From Spodoptera frugiperda (lineage: Eukaryota > Arthropoda > Insecta > Lepidoptera > Noctuidae), in the NCBI RefSeq assembly GCF_023101765.2, contig NC_064215.1, positions 10,912,001 through 10,976,000 on the forward strand: a stretch of 64,000 nucleotides of DNA, given 5' to 3'. The stretch's first letter is position 1. The number at the start of each line of letters is the position of its first letter. A program made the position numbers and the translations under genes. This document shows positions 1 through 10,369 of the stretch, one piece after another. A model generated the notes under the pieces. It was not told where the DNA came from. It searched no databases and saw only the letters and a program-made list of their open reading frames with translations.

Positions 1-1140
1 AAGGCCGCGGTGAAAACAGATTGATGGATTCCTTTAGCCGGAATTAAAGTACTATGTTCTCTGATCATCAATTTAAAATGGAACATTGATGCACAAATGT
101 AACGGTTCTTGTTTATTTTTTACGCAGGAGAGCGGTTAAGGTTTTGATAAACTTCCAACGTACAAAAAGGGGTTCGGTAGTATTTTTGGATCGTGTGCTA
201 ATCTAAAAATAATGGAATAATGTAGTATCGCCAGCTGCCTCGTTTTCCACGCCAAGTTGAATGAACTTATTAGGTAATGAATGGATACGAACTATTGACG
301 GTCTTCTCTTCTTTAGGGTTTCATTTAAGCTCTGTGTGGAGTTTTGAATTGGGTTTGGAAACGTTTACGCCAGGATTAGTGAAACTAGGTAGTTTACACG
401 AGCCCTGCGGTCTGAACACATTAGGCGTCCACTCCCTACCGCATTTACTCAACAAGGTCCAGAAATATCTTACTAAAACGAGCTCGACAAATGACGACAC
501 GCAAGCCATTATTTCTGCTTCTTTATCAAATTTTGCATACCTCCGTAGATGGCTACCATTCATATCTACTTGTACGAGATACTATCTCAGTGAGTTTTCT
601 ATGTCGAGTTGTGCAATACAGACATAATAGTATCATCACATTTAAGCGATATGTATCTGTGACTTCCACATTGTAGCGACAATTGCCCGCAAATTATAAC
701 GCGATATTAAAATATGGGTTTGTTCTTGTAATTATGGTGTGTTGATTACATCCATTATGAAATGTTACATAGTAGCTTTGTGAATCATTGTTTATGTTTT
801 TTTCGTAAGGATTTTCCCTGCATAAGTGAGTTTACGAAATAGCTATGAAATGTTTGACGTACATTTCTGGGTGAAAATTACCAGCTGTGTCCATTTTTAT
901 CATATCAACAGTGTTATATTTAAAGTTCTTGGGTCATAGTGGTGTCTGAATAATGGCTGCATCTCATAAAATTGTGCTTTATGTGGAACAATTGCTGGAT
1001 TCCAGGCAGACATTACACTTAACGCTGAGATGACGCATTAATCTCTGGTGGGCCATATTTCACAGACATCAAGGATAAGGATCTAAAGGAAACGGTCGTC
1101 AGCGCGTGTTTTTCCCAGAACTTTGGGGGACAAACAGGGT
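1..1140. other. No supported gene; AT-rich flank
   Basis: The only sizeable frame is a 116-codon plus-strand reading at 277-627. By my hand count only about 20% of its codons start with G, there is no splice or promoter context, and a shadow frame overlaps on the minus strand. I treat it as chance. The rest is low-complexity AT-rich DNA. Confidence 0.6.
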
Positions 1141-1240
1141 CTCGGTCAGAAACGTGACCTTCGCAGGACGACGGACGTCGGAGTGACCTTGACCGCGTGT
1201 GTCAGTCTACCCACGTCCACGTACGTCGCACACGCCATAA
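1140..1240. promoter_or_regulatory. CpG-rich patch with nuclear-receptor half-sites
   Basis: This short CpG-rich block in AT-rich surroundings holds TGACCTTGA at 1184-1192. Read on the minus strand it is TCAAGGTCA, the extended half-site used by FTZ-F1 (NR5A) and ERR-type nuclear receptors. A second TGACCT half-site lies at 1155-1160 in the same orientation, about 29 bases away. A nine-base motif can arise by chance in 64 kb, so enhancer function is inference only. Confidence 0.2.
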
Positions 1241-3990
1241 ACCACTCATTATGGTAAGCCAAATGTACTGGCACACAAAATTGTATTTGCCGCCGTCGGA
1301 TATGCTAATGTAACTCCTGACACCGCCCGAATGGGTTAGATTTCGGTTGCGAACTGTATAATTAAGTTTGCGTCGGGACGTATACTGCGCTTTTGTATTC
1401 AATTTTGACCTTTATGCGAAGGGCGTTAAAGTTAGTGTTGTGTGTGGCTACTGTGTGTAGGTAGGTTATTCGGAGGACGGAAACTAACTTCCCTAACGTA
1501 ATAGTGAAGTGTTTGATATGTCGGAAGTTATGACTAACTCACTAGAACTATGTAGGAGTACGGGTAGTCTGGCTGGATGTAACGACCTCTTTTGTGTCGC
1601 CGCCACGTTCTGGAAACGTGCATTATTTTGATAATTCCATATTCAGGCGAATTGCGAAACACGAACAAACTGCATTCTCTATTTAAATTGCGAATAAAAC
1701 CGCTGACGATATGGAATGAAGAACTTTTTTGTAATTAAAGGATTATAAAGCACTTTAACGTGCATTATCATTAATGGACTTATACGATAACAATTCAGAC
1801 ACACTTTAATGGTAAATACATTGTAACTGTATAATTGAATCGTACCCTTGATATTTAAATAGAATAATTAACTAGTCCAAAACAGAATGGGGACGTAATC
1901 AACACTTAAAAATGGATCATGTTTTAATACATAACTTTGATTCGAATTCTAATCTTTTGTTACTTTTTTATATTAGAGTAGGAAGATAGCATTATCATCC
2001 AATTTCTCACCATTTTTAGTACCCGAGATAATATTATCTTTCTGTGCTCTCAAAATAAAAGACTAGCACCACTAATCACGGTCCCCCGGGCTTCCGACAT
2101 CAAACGCATCACACGCGTTTACACCAGATTATGGAAATGCACTAAACCTGATCTCTCGCGGCGTCCTCAAACAATATTGACTCTCAGATCTAAAGAGGTC
2201 TGTCATTATTATCTTACAATACATTCTCTTCTTAATGGAGGTTCGGACAAGCGGATGCAGGAGCCAAACACAGCGACATCTACCGCCCGTCCCGACCGCC
2301 CGTCGTGTTTTTGCATTTGCCCCGTTACTAGGGTTGCCAGTTGCCACCTTCATTTATTTTATACCTTCACGTGCACGTAACCACGTCGCACGTCAAAACA
2401 AAAGGTCGTCAGTTAATTGTTTTGTCAATGTAAACGCAACCTACCATTATCGCTAAAGGAGTGAAAGTTCTGTCATTGACGTGTGTGATTCCACATCGAG
2501 TAAGGGCATTATTTCCATAAAATTAATTCAGTAGACGGCAATTACATTAAAGGCTTTAGATACAAAAACAAAATATAATTTTACTGCGCGTTCCACCTCA
2601 ATCATTTTATTTCTAACTCCAGACTAAAGGCGGCTATAAATTGTTAAGTACATAACTTACGGCGCTATCATAAAGCTATCTTTATTAACGACTCACAAAC
2701 GAAGTTAAACAATACTTTGATACTTGGGGCCATATATTGCGAGGTACTAAACATGTAAGTAAACGAGGAGGCCGATCAAAACAGCCATCTTCTGAACGCC
2801 CTTCAAACTTTTTATGACAACGTTAGTGTAAGTTATTTAATCTTTTGCCGTAGTGTGGCAGCCCTGGGTGAAGTTAAGCTTTTATTTCTGCGTTATTGTC
2901 CGTCGGATATCTATCGAATCAATCGGAAAGGTCAATGCCATCGCTTTGATAGCCAAAACTTTGCACGTGCTCAACTTTTTATAACACCAACAAAACTCAT
3001 ATCCATCAAGATCTTTTTGCCAAGAATTTTTGTACAGGTATAGTCGGTATAGTCTACATTCACCGGCTCGGCGGAGGATCTAAAGTGTTTTTGTCACTGT
3101 TGCTTAGAATAAAGGTGTAAGTAGAGCAGTTTCGTGTAAATATTTTGGGTAGAAAGCCATTCATTGCTTTAAAGTTTGTTATAGAAAAAGGTGTCTTGTA
3201 TTTCGCTTGATATTAAAACTGCGATAATGTATGGCATATGTAAAGAGTTCAATGATCACAATGAATAACCACAAGCCAACGTTCAAATAAAGACTAATAA
3301 AAACTTCAATTAATTTACAGGTGAAGATGAACACTACCATAAAGTACGGCTCACAAAGTCTCTTCGATTACATGGCCGCTGATAATTTTATATTAGAGGT
3401 TTTCCCAAAAAACTTCTTACTTCAACAAAAACCGTACCTACGTTCCAACAAGACAATAATAAAATAGAACATAAAGATAACCCGACCGACTCGAAAACCG
3501 GAAACAATAAAAAAACGTAATATCATAACCGCATAAAAACCGACATTTAAACATATCACTGGAGGGAATCGTAAAATACCATCTTAATATCGGTACGTGT
3601 AGTTCTTAACTAGCGAAAAAACTAAACTTTATGTTAGTGAGAATTTAAAGGCATAGCAATAAACCCTCAGCGGAGAAACGATCGTAATTAAACTGATCAT
3701 ACAATTTTAATTACATAGTAGTTCCATACTTTGCGAATTTATCGTCTATTTTTATGATTTATTTATATTGACTTCTTATTCAAATGTGGGAGAAGATTTA
3801 TTGAATTTCTGAAATGGAGTCGACGACTTCACACAAAAAACACAACATCAAATTATAAAACATTAGAAAATTAACAAACCAGTTCGGGACAAAAAGGCAT
3901 CTTCTTATCTCATCGCTATAAGCGTTTAAAGTTTCATTTATATTGTAGAAATTAGAATTGCAATAATGTTTATTGCATTTCCTAGTGGGA
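1241..3990. other. No supported gene
   Basis: AT-rich sequence. Around 2129-2456 three short frames overlap on both strands because a slightly GC-richer patch lacks stops; none shows codon bias or splice context. The 62-codon frame at 2855-3043 starts with GTG and looks accidental. Confidence 0.6.
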
Positions 3991-4160
3991 TCGCGTTCAT
4001 TTACCGCACGTGCGGCCGCGAAAAACCTGCGCTCCCGCAACGATCTCGACAAAAACGCGTCTGCTCGCTAATGAAGAGTTGGAAGGGCATGTATTAATTA
4101 GTTGGCGCTCACCGGCGCGTGCGCCAGCCAACATGGCCGACCGGCATTCCTTGTCAACTA
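3990..4160. promoter_or_regulatory. CpG-rich island, possible promoter or first exon
   Basis: This is one of the few CpG-dense stretches in the window, with NotI-like and BssHII-like hexamers. On the minus strand an ATG at 4132 opens a short alanine/glycine/arginine-rich reading. It runs into a GTGAGC donor-like site near 4110, as a first coding exon might. Imperfect inverted arms (GTTGGCGC against GCGCCAGCCAAC) overlap it. No TATA-like box lies close upstream. Strand and function are uncertain. Confidence 0.2.
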
Positions 4161-4720
4161 TTCTAGTCTTGATACGGTTCGAGTAGCTACAGATATCTAT
4201 TGTGGGCACAAAGGAATTAACTTAATGGACACTTCAGTAGCGTATTTATAACATGTTGTTGCACTTTGTGTGGATTCAAACTGTGCGCTGTCAAAGCTCT
4301 GATGGGGCTGATAATACTCGTAAAAGTCAAATAGATTGTCTCTTTTTAGATTGTCTTTTTAAGCTGCTGGCTCGGTTGTATCCATAAATTATCCTCCGAG
4401 CCATTGTCTTTTAATTACGCTTTGAGAATTCAAATGTTGAACACGGCACTTTACGTGGCCCATTCACAAAAGTACCATAAAACGCATAATGGGTGTACAC
4501 ACGTCGACATCCTACATTATATTTAATTTGTATTCACGCGATCGGATACAGCGGGAAGCGGTGGTGTCGGCGTTATGGTCACAATTACACGCCGAATCTA
4601 ATCTCAAAATCTGTGTAACAAAAAGAGCTATCACACGTCGACTAAACACACCTACATCCTCTAATGTTGCCACCAACTCCCGTCTAGCAACATGACTAAT
4701 ACCACTTTCCAACTAGACGT
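4161..4720. other. No supported gene
   Basis: A 68-codon plus-strand frame (4489-4695) and a 66-codon minus-strand frame (4512-4712) mirror each other, and neither has codon bias. I see nothing else here. Confidence 0.55.
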
Positions 4721-4721
4721 A

Positions 4722-4960
4722 ACGTTTCGTAATGAAACGTGCACAGTGCATGCAGCGTCGCGCGTCGTGTCACCGGAGCGTGCACTGTGTCTCATATTCG
4801 CTAAACGCTATCAATTGTATCGGCATTACGCAATAGGAAGTCGCAGTAGTATATAGTATGGGCGGCGTGGATAGCACGGAATTAGACCGGCAACGACCCG
4901 GCCCGATTTAGAATTGTCCCGGGGACAAAAAGTACATAGGAACCGGCGCGCCTAAACGTG
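4722..4960. promoter_or_regulatory. CpG-rich block with paired hairpins
   Basis: Two perfect short inverted repeats lie side by side. ACGTTTC (4722-4728) pairs with GAAACGT (4734-4740). CACAGTGCA (4742-4750) pairs with TGCACTGTG (4781-4789) around a CpG-rich loop. CpG-rich sequence continues to about 4955. Possible regulatory DNA; no transcript signal was seen. Confidence 0.25.
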
Positions 4961-6850
4961 TTTCTCTGTCACACCGAACTAAATTCAGACACCTGCGATA
5001 GGTACACTTAATAAGGTAACCCAAACACTAAAAACCCTTTATCAATCACACGTAATTCCGACCTTAACCCAGATATAAATAAGCTTAGAAAAAATTCTAT
5101 TCTAAAGCCAGACTATTTATCGTATTTTCATCATATTCATTACCCAAACAAAAATGCTTTTAAAAATATAGCAAGATTTAACACTAAAAAAATACATAAA
5201 TAAACGTAGCAAAATATTTACAAGAAAAAATAGCGAAAAGTTTAAAGGTAGGCAAGTAGGTAGATTTAATCAAATCTTTGTTTTAGCTTACTAAAATAAC
5301 GAGGGAAAAGCCGCAAAGAGTAAACAAACGATACCCGAAGTCATTATTGTAAATGGAAACGGTTTCGTTTACAATAAACAGCGTACACATAATTATAATC
5401 GATTGTAAACCATTTTCCTATTCAAACTAAAGAGCTTTACGAGAACGGTGTTTTATGTTACGTATTTCAATTTGAACTTTTAAACTTTTTCTTTTTAACT
5501 CTTTTGTAGATCTTGTCAAAAGCGAGTTGGACGTAATGTCTTAAGTTTAAAGTCCTTTGTGTGTTAATGACGCGCACTTACCATTAGTCCTTTAGTAAAC
5601 GAGTTTCAACTTTTCCTTTTCGCATACGGTTTTTTGTATTGACCTGTTAATTGTGGGAATGATGTGGGGTGATTGAACTCGCTAAATTACGCGTCGGTGT
5701 GAACGCGTCCAACGCTAAATAGCCAGATATTTCTGGACACACGACACCCTCCGCTCACACCGTAATAGACACCGCTACAATGTCTCTAACACATGACATA
5801 TATGGTGTAGAAAGTTATGTCATCCGATCGTAACCCGAGCTTGCGGAAGCAACGTAAATCATTGTCGGCGAGGGAATACGTTTGAATCAATTTTAAGGTA
5901 GGAGTTATACGAGGATTTTCTTGTGTTGATTTATGAAGTAAGACTATTCGTCTTGTAAGCTCAGTAGCTCGCTCATACGTAGGTTGTAGCTCGTTCCAGT
6001 GTCGACTGAAAGCAGTAATTAATTATGGTGTTTTTAGATTTTTGTGGAGACGGTTCAGAAGAGCAATCATTGAGGATATTAATCAGTCTATCCAAAACAA
6101 ACAACGACATAATATTACTCTCCGAAAATAGATCAGGTTAAGCTGAGTTGGACATAGACAAGTAGTGACGTTCATCACGAAACTAGGGCTCGTATAAAAT
6201 CGGGATTTATTTTGACAAGCGACGAGAAATAATTGCTGGTGGGAAGCAATATACTGAGAGTAGCGGGAAACATTTTTGTATAAATATAACTTAAATAGAT
6301 TTCATAACAAAATGTTTTAGGAGAAGATGCAAGAAGTTTCTAGGTCTTTAGTATTGTAGAGAGAAGAGAATAAAGACAAATGACGATGACGGTCTTGATA
6401 GAGATGTAAATTGTCATATAGACGAAGACTATCGACATCCAACTAGAACATACGCACTAGTACAGCTTAATACGAAGTGACAACACGAATGCACCGATGA
6501 ATCATGACCCGAGAAATAACGTTCACATTTCACAGCGTTTCACAATTAGAACCATGTCATCCGTACCGCCTTTCTCCGTTGTCAGCCGTATCACTATCGC
6601 CGACCCTAATACCAACATTATCATAACTCGTTCATTACATAATTGCTTTGTATTTAGAATTAGAGAATGCAATCAAAGATAACTTAGTCCAACAGTATTA
6701 GATATTGAGATTAACTAACGGTACATGCATATCTCTTTGAAATGTTTTCCGTTCCGGGTTCACAATTGACAATCTTGTTTGTCCGAATAAATGTCTCGTT
6801 AAGTTTAATAAGTAATTCTGTTACGAAATGTATTATAGATTTTACGGCTG
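4961..6850. other. No supported gene; one strong palindrome
   Basis: AT-rich, with no frame longer than about 61 codons. The notable item is the near-perfect 30-base palindrome at 5346-5375, listed separately. Confidence 0.55.
5346..5375. repeat. 30-base near-perfect palindrome
   Basis: The outer arms ATTGTAAA and TTTACAAT flank a perfect inner palindrome GAAACGGTTTC, with a two-base against one-base mismatch between them. It could be a cruciform or hairpin, or a dimeric protein-binding site. The flanks are unremarkable. Confidence 0.5.
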
Positions 6851-6853
6851 TCT

Positions 6854-7045
6854 TTATTCAATTATGCTTTCGAAACTTTCTTTAGTTTCAAATGGATAGT
6901 AAACAACACTTGTTTTTCGCCCGTCTACCTCTCGATATTCCTTGAAATCAACAAGTATCATTAACCCTTCACAAACTAATGCCTTAGCAATGGGCCCCAA
7001 TCGTTCCAGAACGGTTCTAATTGATCCCGATCCAATTCCCCGCAT
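6854..7045 (-). CDS. Unrecognised 63-codon coding-like frame
   Basis: The frame starts at ATG (7047-7045 side) and ends at TAA 6856-6854. About 37% of its codons begin with G (23 of 63, hand count), far above chance in this AT-rich DNA. The residues alternate helix-like (TVLERLGPIAKALV) and strand-like (TSVVYYPF) runs joined by a charged turn with REVDGRK. This vaguely recalls a winged-helix fold, but I cannot name a family. An in-frame stop sits nine bases upstream of the ATG, so this is either a tiny complete gene, a last exon or a relic. The stop codon is embedded in an AATAAA hexamer (6858-6853), which would also serve as a poly(A) signal. No upstream exon was found. Confidence 0.35.
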   Translation of the reverse strand: MRGIGSGSIRTVLERLGPIAKALVCEGLMILVDFKEYREVDGRKTSVVYYPFETKESFESIIE

Positions 7046-7049
7046 CGCT

Positions 7050-8500
7050 TGTTAAATTGTCATATTAACCTTCAGACCGGACGTCGCCTAATCTGTGCAA
7101 GAGGCCTCTCAGATGTTTTAGTTAATTAATGCAACCCGGCTTCACCTTGACACGATCTAAACGAGCACGTAGACTGTGAACGACCGACCTTTGCATTGGC
7201 AATGAAATGTGTTGCTGTCTGTCAATTTGGAACGTTATTACCGCATAGCTCGAGCGTCAACGCCCGCCACTATACTCTGATGTCGCATAATATTATTATA
7301 AATACCATTAAAATGATAACCATATATCTCAATGATATCATGCTTTAATCTTTAACTCAAACGCTTTAGTGCATAAATTACGGTGGTAAGTCCCAAAAGC
7401 TGTTACAAAGTTAAGCTTCTAAATCGCAAAAAAATTAAGTTAGATTTAAATTACCACTAATAGGCTCAATAAAAAACTTAAGCGAAAAATCGCGAGCGGT
7501 GAAACGTAAGATTTCTGAGCGTATAACGACCTCCGCTATCAAAACATCGTAACAACGGAGGAGTAATTCTATCGTTTAAAAGGGAGCGAGCCTGGCCTAA
7601 GGGTTGCTAATCATCTTATTGTTCCAAACTTGGGTCAAAGGCACGCGATTTTTGTACCGCAGGAATAATCGCTTTCAAAAATGTTTTTTTTTTTTCTTTC
7701 CCGAAATATCTTAAGGGGATAACAATCGGAGAAAATTATACAGTAAATAAATATAGAGAGGAATGTTCGACGTTGGGAGTATTGAAAACAAATCGGTGTG
7801 CAAACGAACATGTTAAGAAAAAAAAGTATGGCAAATGAATCTTATGGGAATACACAGGAAGAAAGCTAAAGATACATACTTCACTTTCCAAGAATTACTT
7901 AATAATGATATTTCGGTAATTAAGTACCGAAACCTTTGAGGTACCGCGGATTGACACAAACAAATGATGTCCAGGTGCATAGGTTGCAAAAATTCGTACT
8001 TCAACCGCACCATACAATTATTATGCCATCAATTTTCGATCAAAGAATCTTGTCGAAATTTGTTCAACACTCACGTTATTAATCAAAGTAATGAATGAAT
8101 ACAAATGAAAACGCAATGCTCCAAACTTGTACCAACGATGTGAACAAACTCAATTTAATATGGGAAGGTATGGCCCAAGTTTGCAAGGAGATTAGATTAG
8201 AATTTTCGGCAAAGGCTTCATAGGAAGCGATATTTTATTTAAATTATCATCCTGAACTTACTTATAATGACAGGTCTTTTAAAATACACACAGACGCAGT
8301 TGTTTAATTTATTGATATACTTAATGGTATTTTAGTAGCAAAATCAATGTTCAGTGAAAATTTAGCCAAAAGTGTCTAAAATCGAATTAAACTAGCAAAT
8401 CGCGGGCAGTGTAACCTCGGTCGTACCCGACAAAGCAATAAGAACAATAGTTATAATACACCCTCTCTAGTTTATAAGTAGCCACAGAAGGATTCCCAAG
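7050..8500. other. No supported gene
   Basis: AT-rich, with a T-run near 7683-7696 and one 66-codon minus-strand frame (7813-8013) without codon bias. Confidence 0.55.
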
Positions 8501-8600
8501 GCACCGTCAGACGTCGCGGTAGACCACAAAGGAAATGGCGAAATAATCTTACGACTTCCCAAAGGAGTGCCCGGATGATGTGATGAAGATGAGAACGGAT
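8500..8600 (+). mobile_element. LINE reverse-transcriptase C-terminal remnant
   Basis: Reading 8506-8577 gives 24 codons that include RRRGRPQRKWRNN. This matches the conserved tail after the reverse-transcriptase domain of many insect non-LTR retrotransposons, usually of the form 'R-R-G-R-P-x-x-R-W-x-D-D-L'. The two usual aspartates read as asparagines here. The frame then decays at a TGA just after 8577. Nothing recognisable precedes it, so it is a short, dead, 5'-truncated fragment. The family assignment is from memory of the motif. Confidence 0.55.
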
Positions 8601-9360
8601 CCCCACAATACGGTAATGTAATAGACTGTGGACTGCGTGGCCATGATATAAACTCTTTTGATACTTATGACATTGAATTTAAACAGCATTGAACATTTTG
8701 CAGTGACAATACTTTATTGGAACAAAGACATGCCGCAATGTATTGTCAAAAAAACTTTTCTTGTACAACGATATAAGCTTTCTTCCTGACAGCCTTCGGT
8801 ACCTTTCAACTTACACAATAACCTGGCTGTTATCGCCATTTTGTGCAATCTCATATTTTCGCTATTTGCACCGAAGCCATTAAACACCAAACCGACATAA
8901 GATTCCTGTAATTAAAGTGTTTCTAATCGCTACACTGATCCATTCAGTCGGACAGATACAGCACGCACAAAAACGGACCAATACTTCGTTTATCGTTAAA
9001 TTGTTAACCATCGGAGGGTTTTGTTCTTTGGTGCATCGGCACGTGAAGCCGTTTGTCGGTGAGGCGCAACTTTAGTTTATGGTTTTTTTCATTCATTCCC
9101 GTTCTGAGAACTGGCGGCTTTTTGGCGCCTACCTCTAAAGCCCTCAATTTTTTTGGAAGGAAAAAAATTTGGCGCGAATGCGGTATCAGATTGAGAGAAC
9201 TCGTTTCTATTAGCTGTTGGTGCAATACTGTTTCTTTTTAAATTCCTTGAAATCATTGCCGATTTATGGGAATGCAATGTTGCGTGTCTTTGTTGCGTCT
9301 CTTATACTTTGAATACTATTCAACTTCAAGCACTTGGAATACTAAATGTGTTCAATGATA
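8600..9360. other. No supported gene
   Basis: Overlapping 62-73 codon frames at 9004-9277 lie on both strands in a patch with few stops. None has splice context linking it to the gene just upstream on the minus strand. That gene's poly(A) signal at 9366-9361 suggests its transcript ends near 9340. Confidence 0.5.
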
Positions 9361-9366
9361 TTTATT
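9361..9366 (-). terminator. Poly(A) signal AATAAA
   Basis: AATAAA on the minus strand lies 68 bases past the TGA of the two-exon candidate, a normal distance for an insect 3'UTR. Confidence 0.4.
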
Positions 9367-9433
9367 ACCAACCAGTCAATTCATTTCGAACGGGAAAACC
9401 ATAGTTCTTTAGTAAATGTTGTAAGAAAGCAAT

Positions 9434-9877
9434 TCAAAAACTGTTGGTACTTGAAAAACAATTGGACGAACACACCGGGACTGACTTTTGTCGGCGTTGA
9501 CATTGTTCCCTGGAGGTAAATAAAAATTTATTCATCAGTAACAACAAAAACGAATCCTCTTACCGGGAAGACAGGACCATTTCACCATCTACCCTTGACA
9601 ACAAAAGATGAACGGAATCCATTGTGCTGGAGTCTTTTATGGTACTGGCGCACATGAATCGGAATCTATGGGTGGTATGTTGGCAGAGCTTATTTTTGTG
9701 TGTAATAACATTTTGTAGAAAGATTCCAAGTATTGTCTTGTCATTGGCTATTGTAAAACAAATATTATCCAAGGCGTCATTTATGACACTTCCCTTTTTA
9801 ATGATGGCAGCTGGTGGGTTTGGAAAGGTGTTGGTAAGGTGGTCCGGTTTAATGTGGAGCTTTGTTTCATCCTCCAT
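9434..9877 (-). CDS. Candidate compact two-exon gene, 129 aa, family unknown
   Basis: Exon 1 runs from ATG at 9877 to 9564. It stays open for 104 codons, and its apparent stop is created by a donor site, CCCG|GTAAGAG. A 54-base intron (9563-9510) ends in a pyrimidine-rich TTTTTATTTACCTCCAG with a branch-like TTACTGAT. Exon 2 (9509-9434) continues in phase for 24 codons to TGA. Intron joining keeps codon phase (CG|G, arginine). The product begins MEDETKLHIKPDHL, has no signal peptide or membrane helix, and ends in a basic, Cys/Ser-rich tail (EQCQRRQ...). I recognise no domain. The plus-strand mirror frame (9624-9893) is hydrophobic, as expected for the antisense of a real coding frame. If the intron is retained, the protein stops after 105 residues. 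First-position G is only about 23%, so the case rests on the gene structure. Confidence 0.42.
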
Positions 9878-9930
9878 CTGTATCTATCAGTAATTGCCAG
9901 CACCTGCTCCACGTTTCCTTGTTACACGTA

Positions 9931-9938
9931 ATTTTATA
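9931..9938 (-). promoter_or_regulatory. TATA-like box of the 9.4-9.9 kb gene
   Basis: The minus strand reads TATAAAAT here. A start site about 30 bases downstream would fall near 9905, giving a leader of roughly 28 bases before the ATG at 9877. In-frame TGA and TAG codons just upstream of the ATG rule out a longer N-terminus without splicing. Confidence 0.35.
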
Positions 9939-10211
9939 GCTTTGTGTGTTGGGAGTTTATTTCTTGCGGTGGACTCAATATCAAATTAGCGTTTGTAATT
10001 AAACGATTGATTCGCATCCGGTATTAGGCAATTTTGGACGATTTCAAAGTCCGAAATTTATGGGTTCCTAATGCACAATATAATCGGATACCCCACAATT
10101 AGTGGTTTTATGATGGATTAAAGAATTATTTGAAATTGAATTTATAATGATGGATATTTGTTAATCAATTGTGGGTATTTTGGATCTTGGATATTACTTT
10201 TGTAAATACAG

Positions 10212-10324
10212 ATATTAGTTGTGGAGATGTTTATTGTTGGAAGCGCTTTCGAGTTGGGGGAGTAAAGCCTGCCGCAAACTTGAATGGTGTAGACGATAAT
10301 GAAACAAATGCATTGCCACTCAAT
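10212..10324 (+). CDS. Exon-like segment, unrecognised
   Basis: This segment sits inside an open frame (10169-10363) in which about 35% of codons begin with G. It is bounded by an acceptor-like ACTTTTGTAAATACAG and a donor-like CAAT|GTAAGTAC. The encoded stretch includes RVGGVKPAANLNGVDD and is not recognised. It points away from the minus-strand gene at 9.4-9.9 kb, so the two could diverge from one intergenic region. No flanking exon was identified, and it could equally be a non-coding exon or chance. Confidence 0.25.
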
Positions 10325-10369
10325 GTAAGTACAGTCAACAGTGTAGCGACAACTTATTCCAGTTGATAA

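Noticed and set aside
277..627. 116-codon plus-strand frame
   Set aside because: Only about 20% G-first codons, an overlapping antisense frame, no promoter, splice or poly(A) context; a frame of this length is expected by chance here.
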